A stretch of DNA of 34,636 nt, taken from NCBI RefSeq assembly GCF_025351295.1, contig NZ_JANXWD010000146.1, positions 1 through 34,636 on the forward strand. Direction: 5' to 3'. The notes under the pieces are model-generated. The model ran no database searches. It was given only the letters and a program-made list of their open reading frames with translations, and was not told the origin of the DNA. The stretch comes from Phenylobacterium sp. Its GTDB lineage: Bacteria; Pseudomonadota; Alphaproteobacteria; Caulobacterales; Caulobacteraceae. A program made the position numbers and the translations under genes. Shown here in pieces: positions 17,318-28,070 of this stretch (positions within the stretch are counted from its first letter, which is position 1; every line of letters starts with the position of its first letter).

Positions 17318-17652
17318 CGCGAAGGAGCCTTGTGCAGGGGGCGGTTCGTCAAGGCCGCTTTGCGCGAGGAGCGGACGCTGAGACCTCCTCCATGAGCGGA
17401 CACTCCTTACGGGGCTTGATCGGTCAGTCGGTTCCGCGCCGGCGCCCCGGGAGGCAGAGCAAAGCCGGTGCTCATGGCCCGCGCGGTGGACGGCAATATT
17501 CAGGCGCCGCGCGTCGTCGATGAACCGTAGCGGCGCCTGCGCGTTGACTTGGCGTGGGTTGACCGTATGTTCCGCCGCGCGTGGCGATGTCCGTCCGCGC
17601 CGCCGCGTTGCGCCAGCTCAATCATGACTGGGCGCCGCCCCACCGGTACCGA
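17318..17652 (+). promoter_or_regulatory. 335-bp spacer with inverted repeat and helicase promoter
   Basis: No convincing gene is seen. A perfect 10-bp inverted repeat, CAGGCGCCGC (17501-17510) and GCGGCGCCTG (17530-17539), ends four bases before a plausible promoter: TTGACT (17544-17549), 16 bp, TATGTT (17566-17571). Transcription would start near 17578, giving a ~75-base leader before the helicase ATG. A short open stretch around 17474-17530 encodes a peptide ending VVDEP, but it is interrupted upstream and unsupported. Confidence 0.5.
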
Positions 17653-19275
17653 ATGACCGAATTTGCTAACCTAGGCCTGTCGCAGCCGACCCTGAACGCC
17701 GTCATCGGCGCAGGCTACACCATCGCCACGCCGATCCAGGCCGAGGCGATCCCCTATGCCCTGGCGGGCCGCGACGTGCTGGGCATCGCCCAGACCGGCA
17801 CCGGCAAGACCGCGGCCTTCACCCTGCCGATGATCGACAAGCTGGCGGCCGGCCGCTCCAAGGCCCGCATGCCGCGCGCCCTGGTGATCGCGCCCACCCG
17901 CGAACTGGCCGATCAGGTCTCGATGTCGTTCGAGAAGTATGCCAAGGCCCAGAAGCTCTCCTGGGCGCTGCTGATCGGCGGCGTCTCGTTCAAGGACCAG
18001 GAGTTGAAGCTGGACCGCGGCGTCGACGTGCTGATCGCCACGCCCGGCCGGCTGCTGGACCATTTCGAGCGCGGCAAGCTGCTGATGACCGGCGTCCAGA
18101 TCATGGTCGTCGACGAGGCCGACCGGATGCTCGACATGGGCTTCATCCCCGACCTCGAACGCATCTTCAAGCTGACCCCGGTCAAGAAGCAGACCCTGTT
18201 CTTCTCGGCCACCATGCCGCCGGAGATCACCCGGCTCACCAAGCAGTTCCTCAACGACCCGATCCGCATCGAGGCTTCGCGCCCGGCGACGACGGCCGAG
18301 ATGATCACCCAGAACATCGTGCGCATCCCGACCGCCGACCCGAAGGCCAAGCGAACCGCGCTCAGGATGCTGATCGACCGGGACGACGTGAAGAACGGCA
18401 TCGTGTTCTGCAACCGTAAGGCTGAGGTCGATGTCGTCGCCAAGTCGCTGAAGGCCCACGGTCTGGACGCCGCGCCGATCCACGGCGACCTGGACCAGCA
18501 GACCCGCATGCGCACCCTGGAGAGCTTCCGCAACGGCTCGCTGCGCCTGCTGTGCGCCTCCGACGTCGCCGCCCGCGGCCTGGACATCCCCGACGTCAGC
18601 CACGTGTTCAACTATGACGTGCCGCACCACGCCGACGACTATGTGCACCGTATCGGGCGCACCGGCCGGGCCGGCAAGTCGGGCCAGGCGTTCATGATCG
18701 TGACGCCCGCCGACAGCCGCAACCTCGACAAGGTGTTGAAGCTGATCGGCAAGGTCCCCGAGGAGATCAAGCTCGAGGGCGTCGACTGGGCCAGCATCAA
18801 GGACGAGCCGCGCGCGGCGCGTGGCGGCGGCCGTGAGCGCGGCGCCCGCGAGCGCAGCGGCGGACGCGACCGCGACCGCCGGCCGCGCGAGGACCACGGC
18901 CACCGCGCCGACACCGCGCCGATCGAGGCCCCCGCCGTCCAGGCCGAGGCCCCCGCCCGCCCGCCCCGCGCCGAGCAGGCCCCCCGCGCCGAGCGGCCGC
19001 CCCGTACTGAGCGCCCGGATCGCGGCGAGCGCCCAGACCGCGCTGCACGCCCCGATCGCGCTGAACGCTCCGAGCGGGTCGAACGCCCGGCCGAGCCGAT
19101 GCGGGCGGAGCGTTCGGAACGGCCGGAACGCAATCGCGATCGGAGTCCCCACGACCGCGAGCGGCACGACCGCGATGGACCGGACCGCGACGGGGGCGAT
19201 CGGGTCGTCGGCTTCGGCGCCGAGACGCCGGCCTTCCTGATGCGCGCGCCGCCGCCGCGACCCGCCGACGAATAG
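17653..19275 (+). CDS. rhlE: DEAD-box RNA helicase, RhlE-type, with Arg-rich tail
   Basis: This 540-aa protein is an ATP-dependent RNA helicase. It has the Q motif (FANLGLS to TPIQ, Gln29), Walker A AQTGTGKT (46-53), PTREL, ATPGRLLD, DEAD at 154-157, SAT, and the domain-2 motifs CASDVAARGLDIP and HRIGRTGRAG. From about residue 385 it has a ~155-residue low-complexity tail built from Arg-Gly patches and ERPDR/ERSER-like repeats, ending in a hydrophobic cap (VVGFGAETPAFLMR). Such tails bind RNA and promote condensates or degradosome contacts. The start at 17653 opens directly on the Q-motif region; the in-frame GTG at 17581 would add 24 unconserved-looking residues. Roles in cold response, ribosome assembly or mRNA turnover are inferred from the family. 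Confidence 0.92.
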   Translation: MTEFANLGLSQPTLNAVIGAGYTIATPIQAEAIPYALAGRDVLGIAQTGTGKTAAFTLPMIDKLAAGRSKARMPRALVIAPTRELADQVSMSFEKYAKAQKLSWALLIGGVSFKDQELKLDRGVDVLIATPGRLLDHFERGKLLMTGVQIMVVDEADRMLDMGFIPDLERIFKLTPVKKQTLFFSATMPPEITRLTKQFLNDPIRIEASRPATTAEMITQNIVRIPTADPKAKRTALRMLIDRDDVKNGIVFCNRKAEVDVVAKSLKAHGLDAAPIHGDLDQQTRMRTLESFRNGSLRLLCASDVAARGLDIPDVSHVFNYDVPHHADDYVHRIGRTGRAGKSGQAFMIVTPADSRNLDKVLKLIGKVPEEIKLEGVDWASIKDEPRAARGGGRERGARERSGGRDRDRRPREDHGHRADTAPIEAPAVQAEAPARPPRAEQAPRAERPPRTERPDRGERPDRAARPDRAERSERVERPAEPMRAERSERPERNRDRSPHDRERHDRDGPDRDGGDRVVGFGAETPAFLMRAPPPRPADE

Positions 19276-19324
19276 CGTTCGGCTTTAACAGGTCGTTTGG
19301 GGTCCTTCCGTAGGGTGTGGCCTT

Positions 19325-20386
19325 ATGTCGTCGGAACTCGATTCTATTCTGCGCAGCCCCAAGGCCTATCTCTGGGCCCGCAAGGCTATCGAGGCCATGG
19401 AGACCCACCGCGTGTGGCCCACGGCGCTCAACTTCGAGCTGTGGCTGCACTACGTCGCCGCCAAGGACAGCGAGGTGGCCGCCGAGATCAACACGGTCAT
19501 CAACTCCGGCGAGCACTTCACCGACCAGATGGGCGAGGAGATTGCGTCGCACCACCTGCCCGCCGCCAAGCTGAGCGGCGAGATCCTGACCGCCGGCAAG
19601 AACCTGTCGAAGGAGCTGGACGTGGTCTCCCGCGCCATCGAGACCGCCCGCGAGACCAGCGAGCTCTACGGCCAGCAACTGGCCACCGCGAGCCAATCGC
19701 TGGGCGAACAGGGCGACCAGTCGGTCCGCACCATGGTCGAGACCCTCTCCAACGCGACTCAGAAGGTGCGCGAGGAGAACCAGGCTCTTGAAACCCAGCT
19801 CGCCGACACCACCGACGAACTCGGCCGCCTGCGCGAACACCTGGAGCAGGTGCGCCGCGACGCCATGACCGACGCGCTGACCATGCTGTCCAACCGCAAG
19901 GCCTTCGACGAATCGCTGGAGCGGGCCTGCGAGGCGAGCGACGCCCGGGGGGCGCCGCTGACCCTGGCCGTCGTCGATATCGATCACTTCAAGATGTTCA
20001 ACGACACCTGGGGCCATCAGACCGGCGACCAGGTGATCCGCTATGTGGCCAGCGTGATCGGGCGCGTCGGCGGCGAAGGCGTTCGTTTCTCGGCCCGGTA
20101 CGGCGGGGAGGAATTCGCGGTGATCTTCCCCGGCGAACGCAGCGACGTGGCCCTGGCGGCCCTGGAGCAGGCCCGCGAGGAGATCTCGTCACGCACCCTG
20201 AAGCGCCGCTCCACCAACGAGGACCTGGGCGCCATCACCATCTCGACCGGCATCGCCGAGCACCGGCGCGGCGACCCGCCGGTGGCCCTCCTGGAGAGCG
20301 CTGACGGGGCGCTCTACGCCTCCAAGCGCGCCGGCCGCAACCGCACATCGCTGGCCGACATAGGCTCCTCGACCCGCGCTGCCTAA
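19325..20386 (+). CDS. Diguanylate cyclase (GGDEF) with coiled-coil N-terminus
   Basis: The protein (353 aa) makes cyclic di-GMP from two GTP. The C-terminal GGDEF domain (about 180-345) carries the active-site loop GGEEF at 260-264 and the upstream DIDHFKMFNDTWGH metal and substrate segment. The N-terminal 180 residues are soluble and helical: an alpha-helical domain with HRVWPTALNFELWLHYVA, then a long predicted coiled coil (about 135-180) that would drive dimerisation. The autoinhibitory I-site, normally RxxD nine residues before GGEEF, reads EGVR instead, so product inhibition is probably lost or altered. No membrane segment or known sensor domain is present. It may correspond to DgcB-like cytosolic cyclases of Caulobacter, which I cannot confirm. 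Confidence 0.93.
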   Translation: MSSELDSILRSPKAYLWARKAIEAMETHRVWPTALNFELWLHYVAAKDSEVAAEINTVINSGEHFTDQMGEEIASHHLPAAKLSGEILTAGKNLSKELDVVSRAIETARETSELYGQQLATASQSLGEQGDQSVRTMVETLSNATQKVREENQALETQLADTTDELGRLREHLEQVRRDAMTDALTMLSNRKAFDESLERACEASDARGAPLTLAVVDIDHFKMFNDTWGHQTGDQVIRYVASVIGRVGGEGVRFSARYGGEEFAVIFPGERSDVALAALEQAREEISSRTLKRRSTNEDLGAITISTGIAEHRRGDPPVALLESADGALYASKRAGRNRTSLADIGSSTRAA

Positions 20387-20389
20387 CAG

Positions 20390-20419
20390 CGCGTCAGGCG
20401 TTTTTCCTTGGCTGACGCG
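20390..20419 (+). terminator. Hairpin after the diguanylate cyclase gene
   Basis: CGCGTCAG (20390-20397) pairs perfectly with CTGACGCG (20412-20419) around a 14-base loop that contains TTTTT. It starts four bases after the cyclase stop codon. There is no T-run after the stem, so it is a weak terminator candidate or an mRNA-end stabiliser. Confidence 0.35.
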
Positions 20420-20467
20420 GGGGTATCTGACCTTGAGTTCGTCGCAACGACATCAAGGGAGATCGTC

Positions 20468-21274
20468 ATGGACGGCGCGCAGGCCCCCGCCAAGGTGAAG
20501 ACCGCCATCGACCGCGGCGTCAGCATCATCACCCTCAACGACCCCTCGACGCTGAACGCGGCGGGGATGGACCTGATGTCCGACCTGCGCAACGCGGTGC
20601 AGACGGCGATCGCCGACCCGGCGGTGCGCGCCATCGTCATCACCGGCGAGGGTCGCGGCTTCTGCTCGGGCGCCAATCTCTCCGGTCGCGGCGGCGGTGG
20701 CGACGCCACGGCGCCCAGCGACGGTCCGAACCAGGCGCTGCTGCAGATCTACAACCCGTTCGTGAGCATGGTGCGCAAGTCGCCGAAGCCGCTGGTGGCG
20801 GCGGTCAACGGCGTGGCCGCGGGCGTCGGCGTCTCCCTGGCGCTGGCCTGCGACCTCGTGGTGGCCGCGGAGAGCTCGTACTTCCTGCTGGCCTTCCGCC
20901 GCATCGGCCTGGTGCCGGACGGCGGCGCCACCTGGCTGCTGCCGCGGCTGGTGGGCAAGGCGCGGGCCATGGAGCTGATGCTGCTGGGCGAGAAGCTGCC
21001 GGCCGCCACGGCCCTGGACTGGGGCCTGATCAACCGCTGCGTCCCCGACGCCGACCTGATGTCCAAGGCCATGGAACTGGCCACCGCCCTGGCCAATGGG
21101 CCCAAGTCGCTGGGCATCACCCGCAACCTGGTCTGGGACGCCCTGGACGCCGAGTGGCACGACCAGGTCGAGGCCGAGGCCTATGCCCAGGGCGACGCCG
21201 GGCGCACCGAGGACGCGCGCGAGGGGATCATGGCTTTCGTCGAGAAGCGGCCGGCGCAGTTTAAGGGGCGCTGA
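20468..21274 (+). CDS. Enoyl-CoA hydratase/isomerase family protein, PaaG-like
   Basis: This 268-aa crotonase-fold enzyme acts on acyl-CoA substrates. The oxyanion-hole segments are GFCSGANLSG (about 64-73) and NGVAAGVGVSLALACD (about 114-129). At the second catalytic position it has Asp151 (IGLVPDGGATWLLPR) rather than Glu, and Ser where hydratases have the first Glu. That pattern fits the PaaG/isomerase subgroup (phenylacetate ring-epoxide isomerase or Δ3-Δ2-enoyl-CoA isomerase) better than a true hydratase. The ATG at 20468 has AAGGGAG seven bases upstream and is chosen over an upstream TTG. No other phenylacetate genes are nearby, so a role in general fatty-acid or aromatic degradation is inferred. 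It converges with the 2TM gene, with 6 bp between the stops. Confidence 0.9.
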   Translation: MDGAQAPAKVKTAIDRGVSIITLNDPSTLNAAGMDLMSDLRNAVQTAIADPAVRAIVITGEGRGFCSGANLSGRGGGGDATAPSDGPNQALLQIYNPFVSMVRKSPKPLVAAVNGVAAGVGVSLALACDLVVAAESSYFLLAFRRIGLVPDGGATWLLPRLVGKARAMELMLLGEKLPAATALDWGLINRCVPDADLMSKAMELATALANGPKSLGITRNLVWDALDAEWHDQVEAEAYAQGDAGRTEDAREGIMAFVEKRPAQFKGR

Positions 21275-21280
21275 GGCGCT

Positions 21281-21559
21281 TCAGCCCCGGGTGCGGCGCA
21301 GCTTCTCGATCTCTTCCTGGATCATCCGGTCGCGGATGCCCTCGCCGTCCATGTAGACCGTGGCCGCGTGGGCGGAGAGACCGATACCCCAGCCCAGCAT
21401 CGGCCAGATCGGCCAGAAGTAGTGGCCGAACGACGTCATGAAGTAGATCGCCACCAGGCCGGCATTGACCACCACATAGGCCATCAGGTGGCTACGGAAC
21501 GCGAGCCGCATGTCGGCGCGGCGGACCGCCAGGCGGTGCAGTTCGACGTCGTCGGTCAT
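21281..21559 (-). CDS. 2TM domain membrane protein
   Basis: This 92-aa protein has a charged N-terminal helix (residues 1-20), two membrane helices (about 25-42 and 50-70) joined by a short HYFWP turn, and a charged C-terminal helix ending EEIEKLRRTRG. This is the 2TM domain pattern found alone or attached to sensor kinases. With no kinase attached its function is unknown, and it is probably an inner-membrane accessory protein. It is read toward the crotonase gene and lies 112 bp downstream of sufA in the same direction, so readthrough from the suf operon is possible. Confidence 0.8.
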   Translation of the reverse strand: MTDDVELHRLAVRRADMRLAFRSHLMAYVVVNAGLVAIYFMTSFGHYFWPIWPMLGWGIGLSAHAATVYMDGEGIRDRMIQEEIEKLRRTRG

Positions 21560-21671
21560 AAGGTCCCCCGGTCAGTTCGCGCCGACGATAGCGCCGCCGG
21601 CCGGGGCCCGCTAGTTACGGGGCGGACAGGTGGCGCGGCTTGGGCCTTCGCGGCGGCGACCGGCATCGGCG

Positions 21672-22067
21672 TCAGTCCAGCTTGGCCGGCTCGATGGTGA
21701 CGCTCTCGCCGCAGCCGCAGGCGTCGGTCTCATTGGGATTGCGGAACACGAACTTGGCCGACAGCCGGGTGACCTCATAGTCGATCTCGGTGCCCAGCAG
21801 GAACAGCACCGCCTTGGGCTCCACCAGGATGGTCACGCCCTTGTCCTCGACCACCTCGTCCAGCGGCCCGGCGGTGTCGGCATATTCCAGGACGTACTCC
21901 TGCCCCGCGCAGCCGCCGTTCTTCACTCCCACCCGCAAGCCGGCGTAGGGCGTCGCGGCCCTATTCATGATCTCGCGCACCCGTTCGGCGGCGGTCTCCG
22001 ACAGGGTGACCACCTTGGGACGCGGGCGGCGCGGGCGGGGTTGCGGGGTGACGTCGATGCTGGTCAT
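21672..22067 (-). CDS. sufA: A-type Fe-S carrier protein
   Basis: SufA receives Fe-S clusters from the SufBCD scaffold and passes them to apoproteins. The 131-aa protein has the A-type fold with the three cluster cysteines in the family pattern: Cys53 (GGCAGQEY) and the C-terminal pair Cys117 and Cys119 (ACGCGES). An Arg/Pro-rich N-terminal extension of about 18 residues precedes the conserved VVTLSETAAERV segment. The ATG at 22067 shares one base with the sufT stop (TGATG), so it is translationally coupled. It is the last gene of the eight-gene operon. Confidence 0.93.
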   Translation of the reverse strand: MTSIDVTPQPRPRRPRPKVVTLSETAAERVREIMNRAATPYAGLRVGVKNGGCAGQEYVLEYADTAGPLDEVVEDKGVTILVEPKAVLFLLGTEIDYEVTRLSAKFVFRNPNETDACGCGESVTIEPAKLD

Positions 22068-22438
22068 CAGAACATGTTCAGTTGCAGCTTGGCCTCGTCG
22101 CTCATGCGCGAGGGGTCCCACGGCGGGTCGAACACCAGGTCGACCTTGACCGAGCGGATTTCGGGGATTTCGCGGACCGCGTCCTCGACCCAGCCCGGCA
22201 TGTCGCCGGCCACCGGGCAACCGGGCGCGGTCAGGGTCATGTCGATGGACACGTCCTTGTCGTCGGAGACGTCGACCTTGTAGATCAGGCCCAGTTCGTA
22301 GATGTCGACCGGGATTTCCGGGTCGAAGACCGATTTCAGCCGGTCGATCAGCTTGTCGGTCAGCACGGCCAGTTCCGTCTCGCTGAGCGGCGGCGGCGTA
22401 GGCGACTCGATGGGTGCGGCATCATCCATGGGGCTCAT
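22067..22438 (-). CDS. sufT: SUF system Fe-S assembly protein SufT (DUF59/MIP18)
   Basis: SufT is an Fe-S maturation or carrier factor needed when iron or demand is limiting. The 123-aa protein carries the DUF59 signatures DPEIPVDIYELGLIY (about 39-53) and MTLTAPGCP (about 67-75), the latter with the conserved cysteine. A Pro/Ser-rich stretch leads into the domain at the N-terminus. Start and stop each overlap their neighbours by one base: sufS stop/sufT start reads TAATG, and sufT stop/sufA start reads TGATG. The pairing with sufA at the operon end is typical of alphaproteobacteria. Confidence 0.92.
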   Translation of the reverse strand: MSPMDDAAPIESPTPPPLSETELAVLTDKLIDRLKSVFDPEIPVDIYELGLIYKVDVSDDKDVSIDMTLTAPGCPVAGDMPGWVEDAVREIPEIRSVKVDLVFDPPWDPSRMSDEAKLQLNMF

Positions 22439-23652
22439 TACGCGAAAAAAGCCTGTGCTTTGGTCAAGGCGTCGACGAACACGTCGGCCTCCTCCTGGGT
22501 GTTATATAGGGCGAATGAGGCGCGCGCGCTCGACGTGACGCCGAAACGCCGCATCAGGGGCTCGGCGCAGTGGGTCCCGGCGCGGACGGCCACACCGTAG
22601 CGGTCGAGGATCTGGGCCACGTCGTGGGCATGGGCGCCGTCGACGGTGAAGCTGAGGATCGCGCCCTTGCCCGGCGCCTCGCCGATCACCCGCAGCCAGT
22701 TGGCGCCGTTCAGCCGCTCACGGACGCGGGCGTAGAGGGCGTGCTCGTGCTCTGCCACGGCCTGGCGATCCAGGCCCGAGATCCAGTCGATGGCCGCGCC
22801 CAGGCCGATGGCCTCCAGGATCGGCGGGGTGCCGGCCTCGAAGCGGTGCGGCGGGTCGGCATAGGTAATCTCGTCCTGACTGACGATGCCGATCATCTCC
22901 CCGCCCCCCTGGTACGGCGGCAGCTTCGCCAGTTCCCCGGCCTTGCCGTAGAGGATGCCGATGCCGGTGGGGCCATAGAGCTTGTGGCCTGAGAAGACGT
23001 AGAACTCGGCGTCGATGTCCTTCACGTCCACAGGCCTGTGGACGATGGCCTGGCAGCCGTCGAACAGCACCAGGGCGCCGGCCTCATGCGCCATCCGCGC
23101 CAGCGCCTTGCCGTCGTTGATCGTGCCCAGCACATTGGACATGTGGGTCAGCGCCACGACCCTGGTCCGGGGGCCCAGCAGGCTCTGGAAGTGGTCCAGG
23201 TCCAGGACGCCGTCGTCGGTCACCCGCACCCACTTCAGCACCACGCCCTTGTGCTCGCGCAGGAAGTGCCACGGGACGATGTTCGCGTGGTGCTCCATCT
23301 CGGAGATCACGATCTCGTCGCCGGCCCGCAGACCGGCGCCGATCCCGGCGGCCACCAGGTTCACCGCCTCGGTGGCGCCCTTGGTGAAGACGATCTCGCC
23401 CTCGTCCGCGCCGATAAAGGCGGCGACCTTGCGGCGGGCGGCCTCGTAGGCGTCGGTGGTCTCGTTGGCCAGGGTATGCAGGCCGCGGTGGACGTTGGCG
23501 TAGGAATATTCCATCGCGTGGGTCATCGCCTCGATCACCGCCCGCGGCTTCTGGGCCGAGGCGGCGCTGTCCAGATAGACCAACGGCTTGCCGTGCACCT
23601 GCCGCGACAGGATCGGGAATTGCTTGCGGATCGCCTCGGCGTCGAAGGCCAT
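22438..23652 (-). CDS. sufS: Cysteine desulfurase SufS
   Basis: SufS is the PLP enzyme that takes sulfur from L-cysteine for the SufBCD scaffold. This 404-aa group II desulfurase has the PLP lysine Lys224 in FSGHKLYGPTG and the persulfide cysteine Cys362 in RAGTHCAEP, close to E. coli Lys226 and Cys364. The length is also normal. It lies two bases after the sufD stop and overlaps sufT by one base. No sufE or sufU partner gene is in the window; group II enzymes usually need one, so it is probably elsewhere. It is the second desulfurase of this operon. Confidence 0.97.
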   Translation of the reverse strand: MAFDAEAIRKQFPILSRQVHGKPLVYLDSAASAQKPRAVIEAMTHAMEYSYANVHRGLHTLANETTDAYEAARRKVAAFIGADEGEIVFTKGATEAVNLVAAGIGAGLRAGDEIVISEMEHHANIVPWHFLREHKGVVLKWVRVTDDGVLDLDHFQSLLGPRTRVVALTHMSNVLGTINDGKALARMAHEAGALVLFDGCQAIVHRPVDVKDIDAEFYVFSGHKLYGPTGIGILYGKAGELAKLPPYQGGGEMIGIVSQDEITYADPPHRFEAGTPPILEAIGLGAAIDWISGLDRQAVAEHEHALYARVRERLNGANWLRVIGEAPGKGAILSFTVDGAHAHDVAQILDRYGVAVRAGTHCAEPLMRRFGVTSSARASFALYNTQEEADVFVDALTKAQAFFA

Positions 23653-23654
23653 GC

Positions 23655-24677
23655 TCAGGCCCTCAGCCGTTCGGCCGCCCAGGCGCGTGCAACCTTGCGG
23701 GCGTCCTCGAACCAGATGCGGTCGACCACCTGGCCGATGAAGGCCTCGGTCAGCATCGCGCGGGCCTCGTCCTCCGGGATGCCGCGCTGGCAGGCGTAGA
23801 ACAGGGCGTCCTCGTCCAGCGCGCCGACCGTATTGCCGTGCGCGCAGGCGACGTCGTCGGCGTAGATCTCCAGCTCCGGCTTGGCGTCCACCTCGGCGCG
23901 GTCGGACAGGATCAGGGCGTGGTGGCCCATCCGCGCGTCGGTGTGGTCGGCGCCTTCGCTGACGATGATCTTGCCCTGAAACACCGCGCGGGCCTGGTCG
24001 CGCACCACACCCTTGGTCAGCTGCGCCGTCGTCCCGTCCAGCCCCTGGTGGGTGACGACGCTGGTGTGGTCGGTGTGCCGCTTGCCGGCCAGCACATAGA
24101 CCCCGTCGAGCCGCAGGCTGGCGCGGCCGCCGGGATGCGCGACGCGGGTCTCCAGCCGCTGGCGCCGCGCGCCCGAGGACAGCAGGGTCTGGCCGTAGTC
24201 GGCGGTGGGGGCCAGGGTCACCTGCGCCTGGCTGATGGTGACCGCGTCTTCGTGATCGGCGGCCAGCACCACCCGCTCGAGCGCCGCGCCCTCCGCCAGG
24301 GCGATCGTCAGCGCGGTGTGCGCCAGTGAGCCCCCGTCGCTCTCATAGGTCTCCAGCAGCCGCAGCCGCGCGCCGGCGGCCAGCGATACGATCACCTGGT
24401 TCGCATGGGTCCCGGCGCCCCGCGCGATCAGCCGCAGCGCCACGGCGGCTTTGCGATCCGCCGCCACCTCGATGCGGGTGACGCCGCCGTTGACCAGCAC
24501 CCGGTGATCGTCGGCCAGCCTGTCGAAGGCGCCCTTGACCACGATGCCGTTGAACGGCGCCGACGGCTCGGGCAGCACGCGGATCAGGCCGCGCAGGTCG
24601 GTCCAGCGCCAGTCCTCGTCGCGCCGGCTGGGCAGCGCGGAGGCGTTGCGGGCCTTTAGGGCGGCGGCGACGCTCAC
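23655..24677 (-). CDS. sufD: Fe-S cluster assembly protein SufD
   Basis: SufD pairs with SufB in the SufBC2D scaffold and is implicated in iron acquisition. At 340 aa it is shorter than E. coli SufD (about 423), with the loss at the N-terminus, as is common in alphaproteobacteria. The conserved C-terminal block is intact (LEIYADDVACAHGNTVGALDEDALFYACQRG), including His280, the equivalent of the essential E. coli His360. The start is GTG at 24677; it overlaps the sufC stop by four bases (GTGA), so coupling is expected. Confidence 0.95.
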   Translation of the reverse strand: MSVAAALKARNASALPSRRDEDWRWTDLRGLIRVLPEPSAPFNGIVVKGAFDRLADDHRVLVNGGVTRIEVAADRKAAVALRLIARGAGTHANQVIVSLAAGARLRLLETYESDGGSLAHTALTIALAEGAALERVVLAADHEDAVTISQAQVTLAPTADYGQTLLSSGARRQRLETRVAHPGGRASLRLDGVYVLAGKRHTDHTSVVTHQGLDGTTAQLTKGVVRDQARAVFQGKIIVSEGADHTDARMGHHALILSDRAEVDAKPELEIYADDVACAHGNTVGALDEDALFYACQRGIPEDEARAMLTEAFIGQVVDRIWFEDARKVARAWAAERLRA

Positions 24678-25420
24678 GCGGCCCTCGCGTACTTGTCGTA
24701 GCCGTCGCGCTCCAGTTCCAGCGCCAGCTCCGGCCCGCCCGACGCCACGATCCGGCCGCCGGCCAGGACGTGGACCCGGTCGGGTTTGATGTAGTCCAGC
24801 AGGCGCTGGTAGTGGGTGATCACCAGCATGGCGCGCTCGGGGCTGCGCAGCGCATTCACCCCGTCCGAGACGATCCGCAGGGCGTCGATGTCCAGGCCCG
24901 AATCGGTCTCGTCCAGGATCAGGAAGCGGGGCGACAGCATCGCCATCTGGAAGATCTCCATCCGCTTCTTCTCGCCGCCCGAGAAGCCGACGTTCAGCGC
25001 CCGCTTCAGCATCTCGAAGTCGATCTTCAGCTCGGCTGCCTTGGCCCGCGCCAACCTCAGGAACGCCGGCGCCGCGATCTCCGGTTCGCCGCGGGCCTTC
25101 AGCTGGGCGTTCAGCGCCGTGCGGATGAAGGTGAGCGCCGGGACGCCAGGGATTTCGAGCGGGTACTGGAACGAGAGGAACAGGCCCTTGGCCGCGCGCT
25201 CGTTGGGCGCCATCGGCAGCAGGTCCTCGCCGTCCAGGGTCACCGTGCCGCTCGTGACCTCGTAGCCCGGCCGGCCGGTCAGCACGTAGCTGAGCGTCGA
25301 TTTGCCCGCCCCGTTCGGCCCCATGATCGCGTGCACCTCGCCGGCGGGCACGTCGATGGACAGGCCCTTGAGGATCTCGGTTTCGCCGACGGTGGCGTGG
25401 AGGTTGGAAACGCTAAGCAT
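24674..25420 (-). CDS. sufC: Fe-S cluster assembly ATPase SufC
   Basis: SufC is the ABC-type ATPase of the SufBC2D scaffold, with no membrane partner. The 248-aa length equals that of E. coli SufC. Walker A GPNGAGKST is at about 34-42, followed by the ABC signature GFSGGEKKRMEI and Walker B FLILDETDSGLDIDAL. The ATG at 25420 is chosen over in-frame TTGs just upstream, because it gives the standard MLSVSNLHA start. It follows sufB after 39 bp, the largest gap inside this operon. Confidence 0.97.
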   Translation of the reverse strand: MLSVSNLHATVGETEILKGLSIDVPAGEVHAIMGPNGAGKSTLSYVLTGRPGYEVTSGTVTLDGEDLLPMAPNERAAKGLFLSFQYPLEIPGVPALTFIRTALNAQLKARGEPEIAAPAFLRLARAKAAELKIDFEMLKRALNVGFSGGEKKRMEIFQMAMLSPRFLILDETDSGLDIDALRIVSDGVNALRSPERAMLVITHYQRLLDYIKPDRVHVLAGGRIVASGGPELALELERDGYDKYARAA

Positions 25421-25459
25421 CAATGGGTCCCGCAAACCGTGACAGCCTGAACAAACCTC

Positions 25460-26929
<1,470 letters not shown>

Positions 26930-26930
26930 C

Positions 26931-28066
<1,136 letters not shown>

Positions 28067-28070
<4 letters not shown>

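Noticed and set aside
17474..17530. Short gene with peptide ending VVDEP
   Set aside because: 18 codons from the ATG, no ribosome site, a stop just upstream in frame; no support beyond being open.
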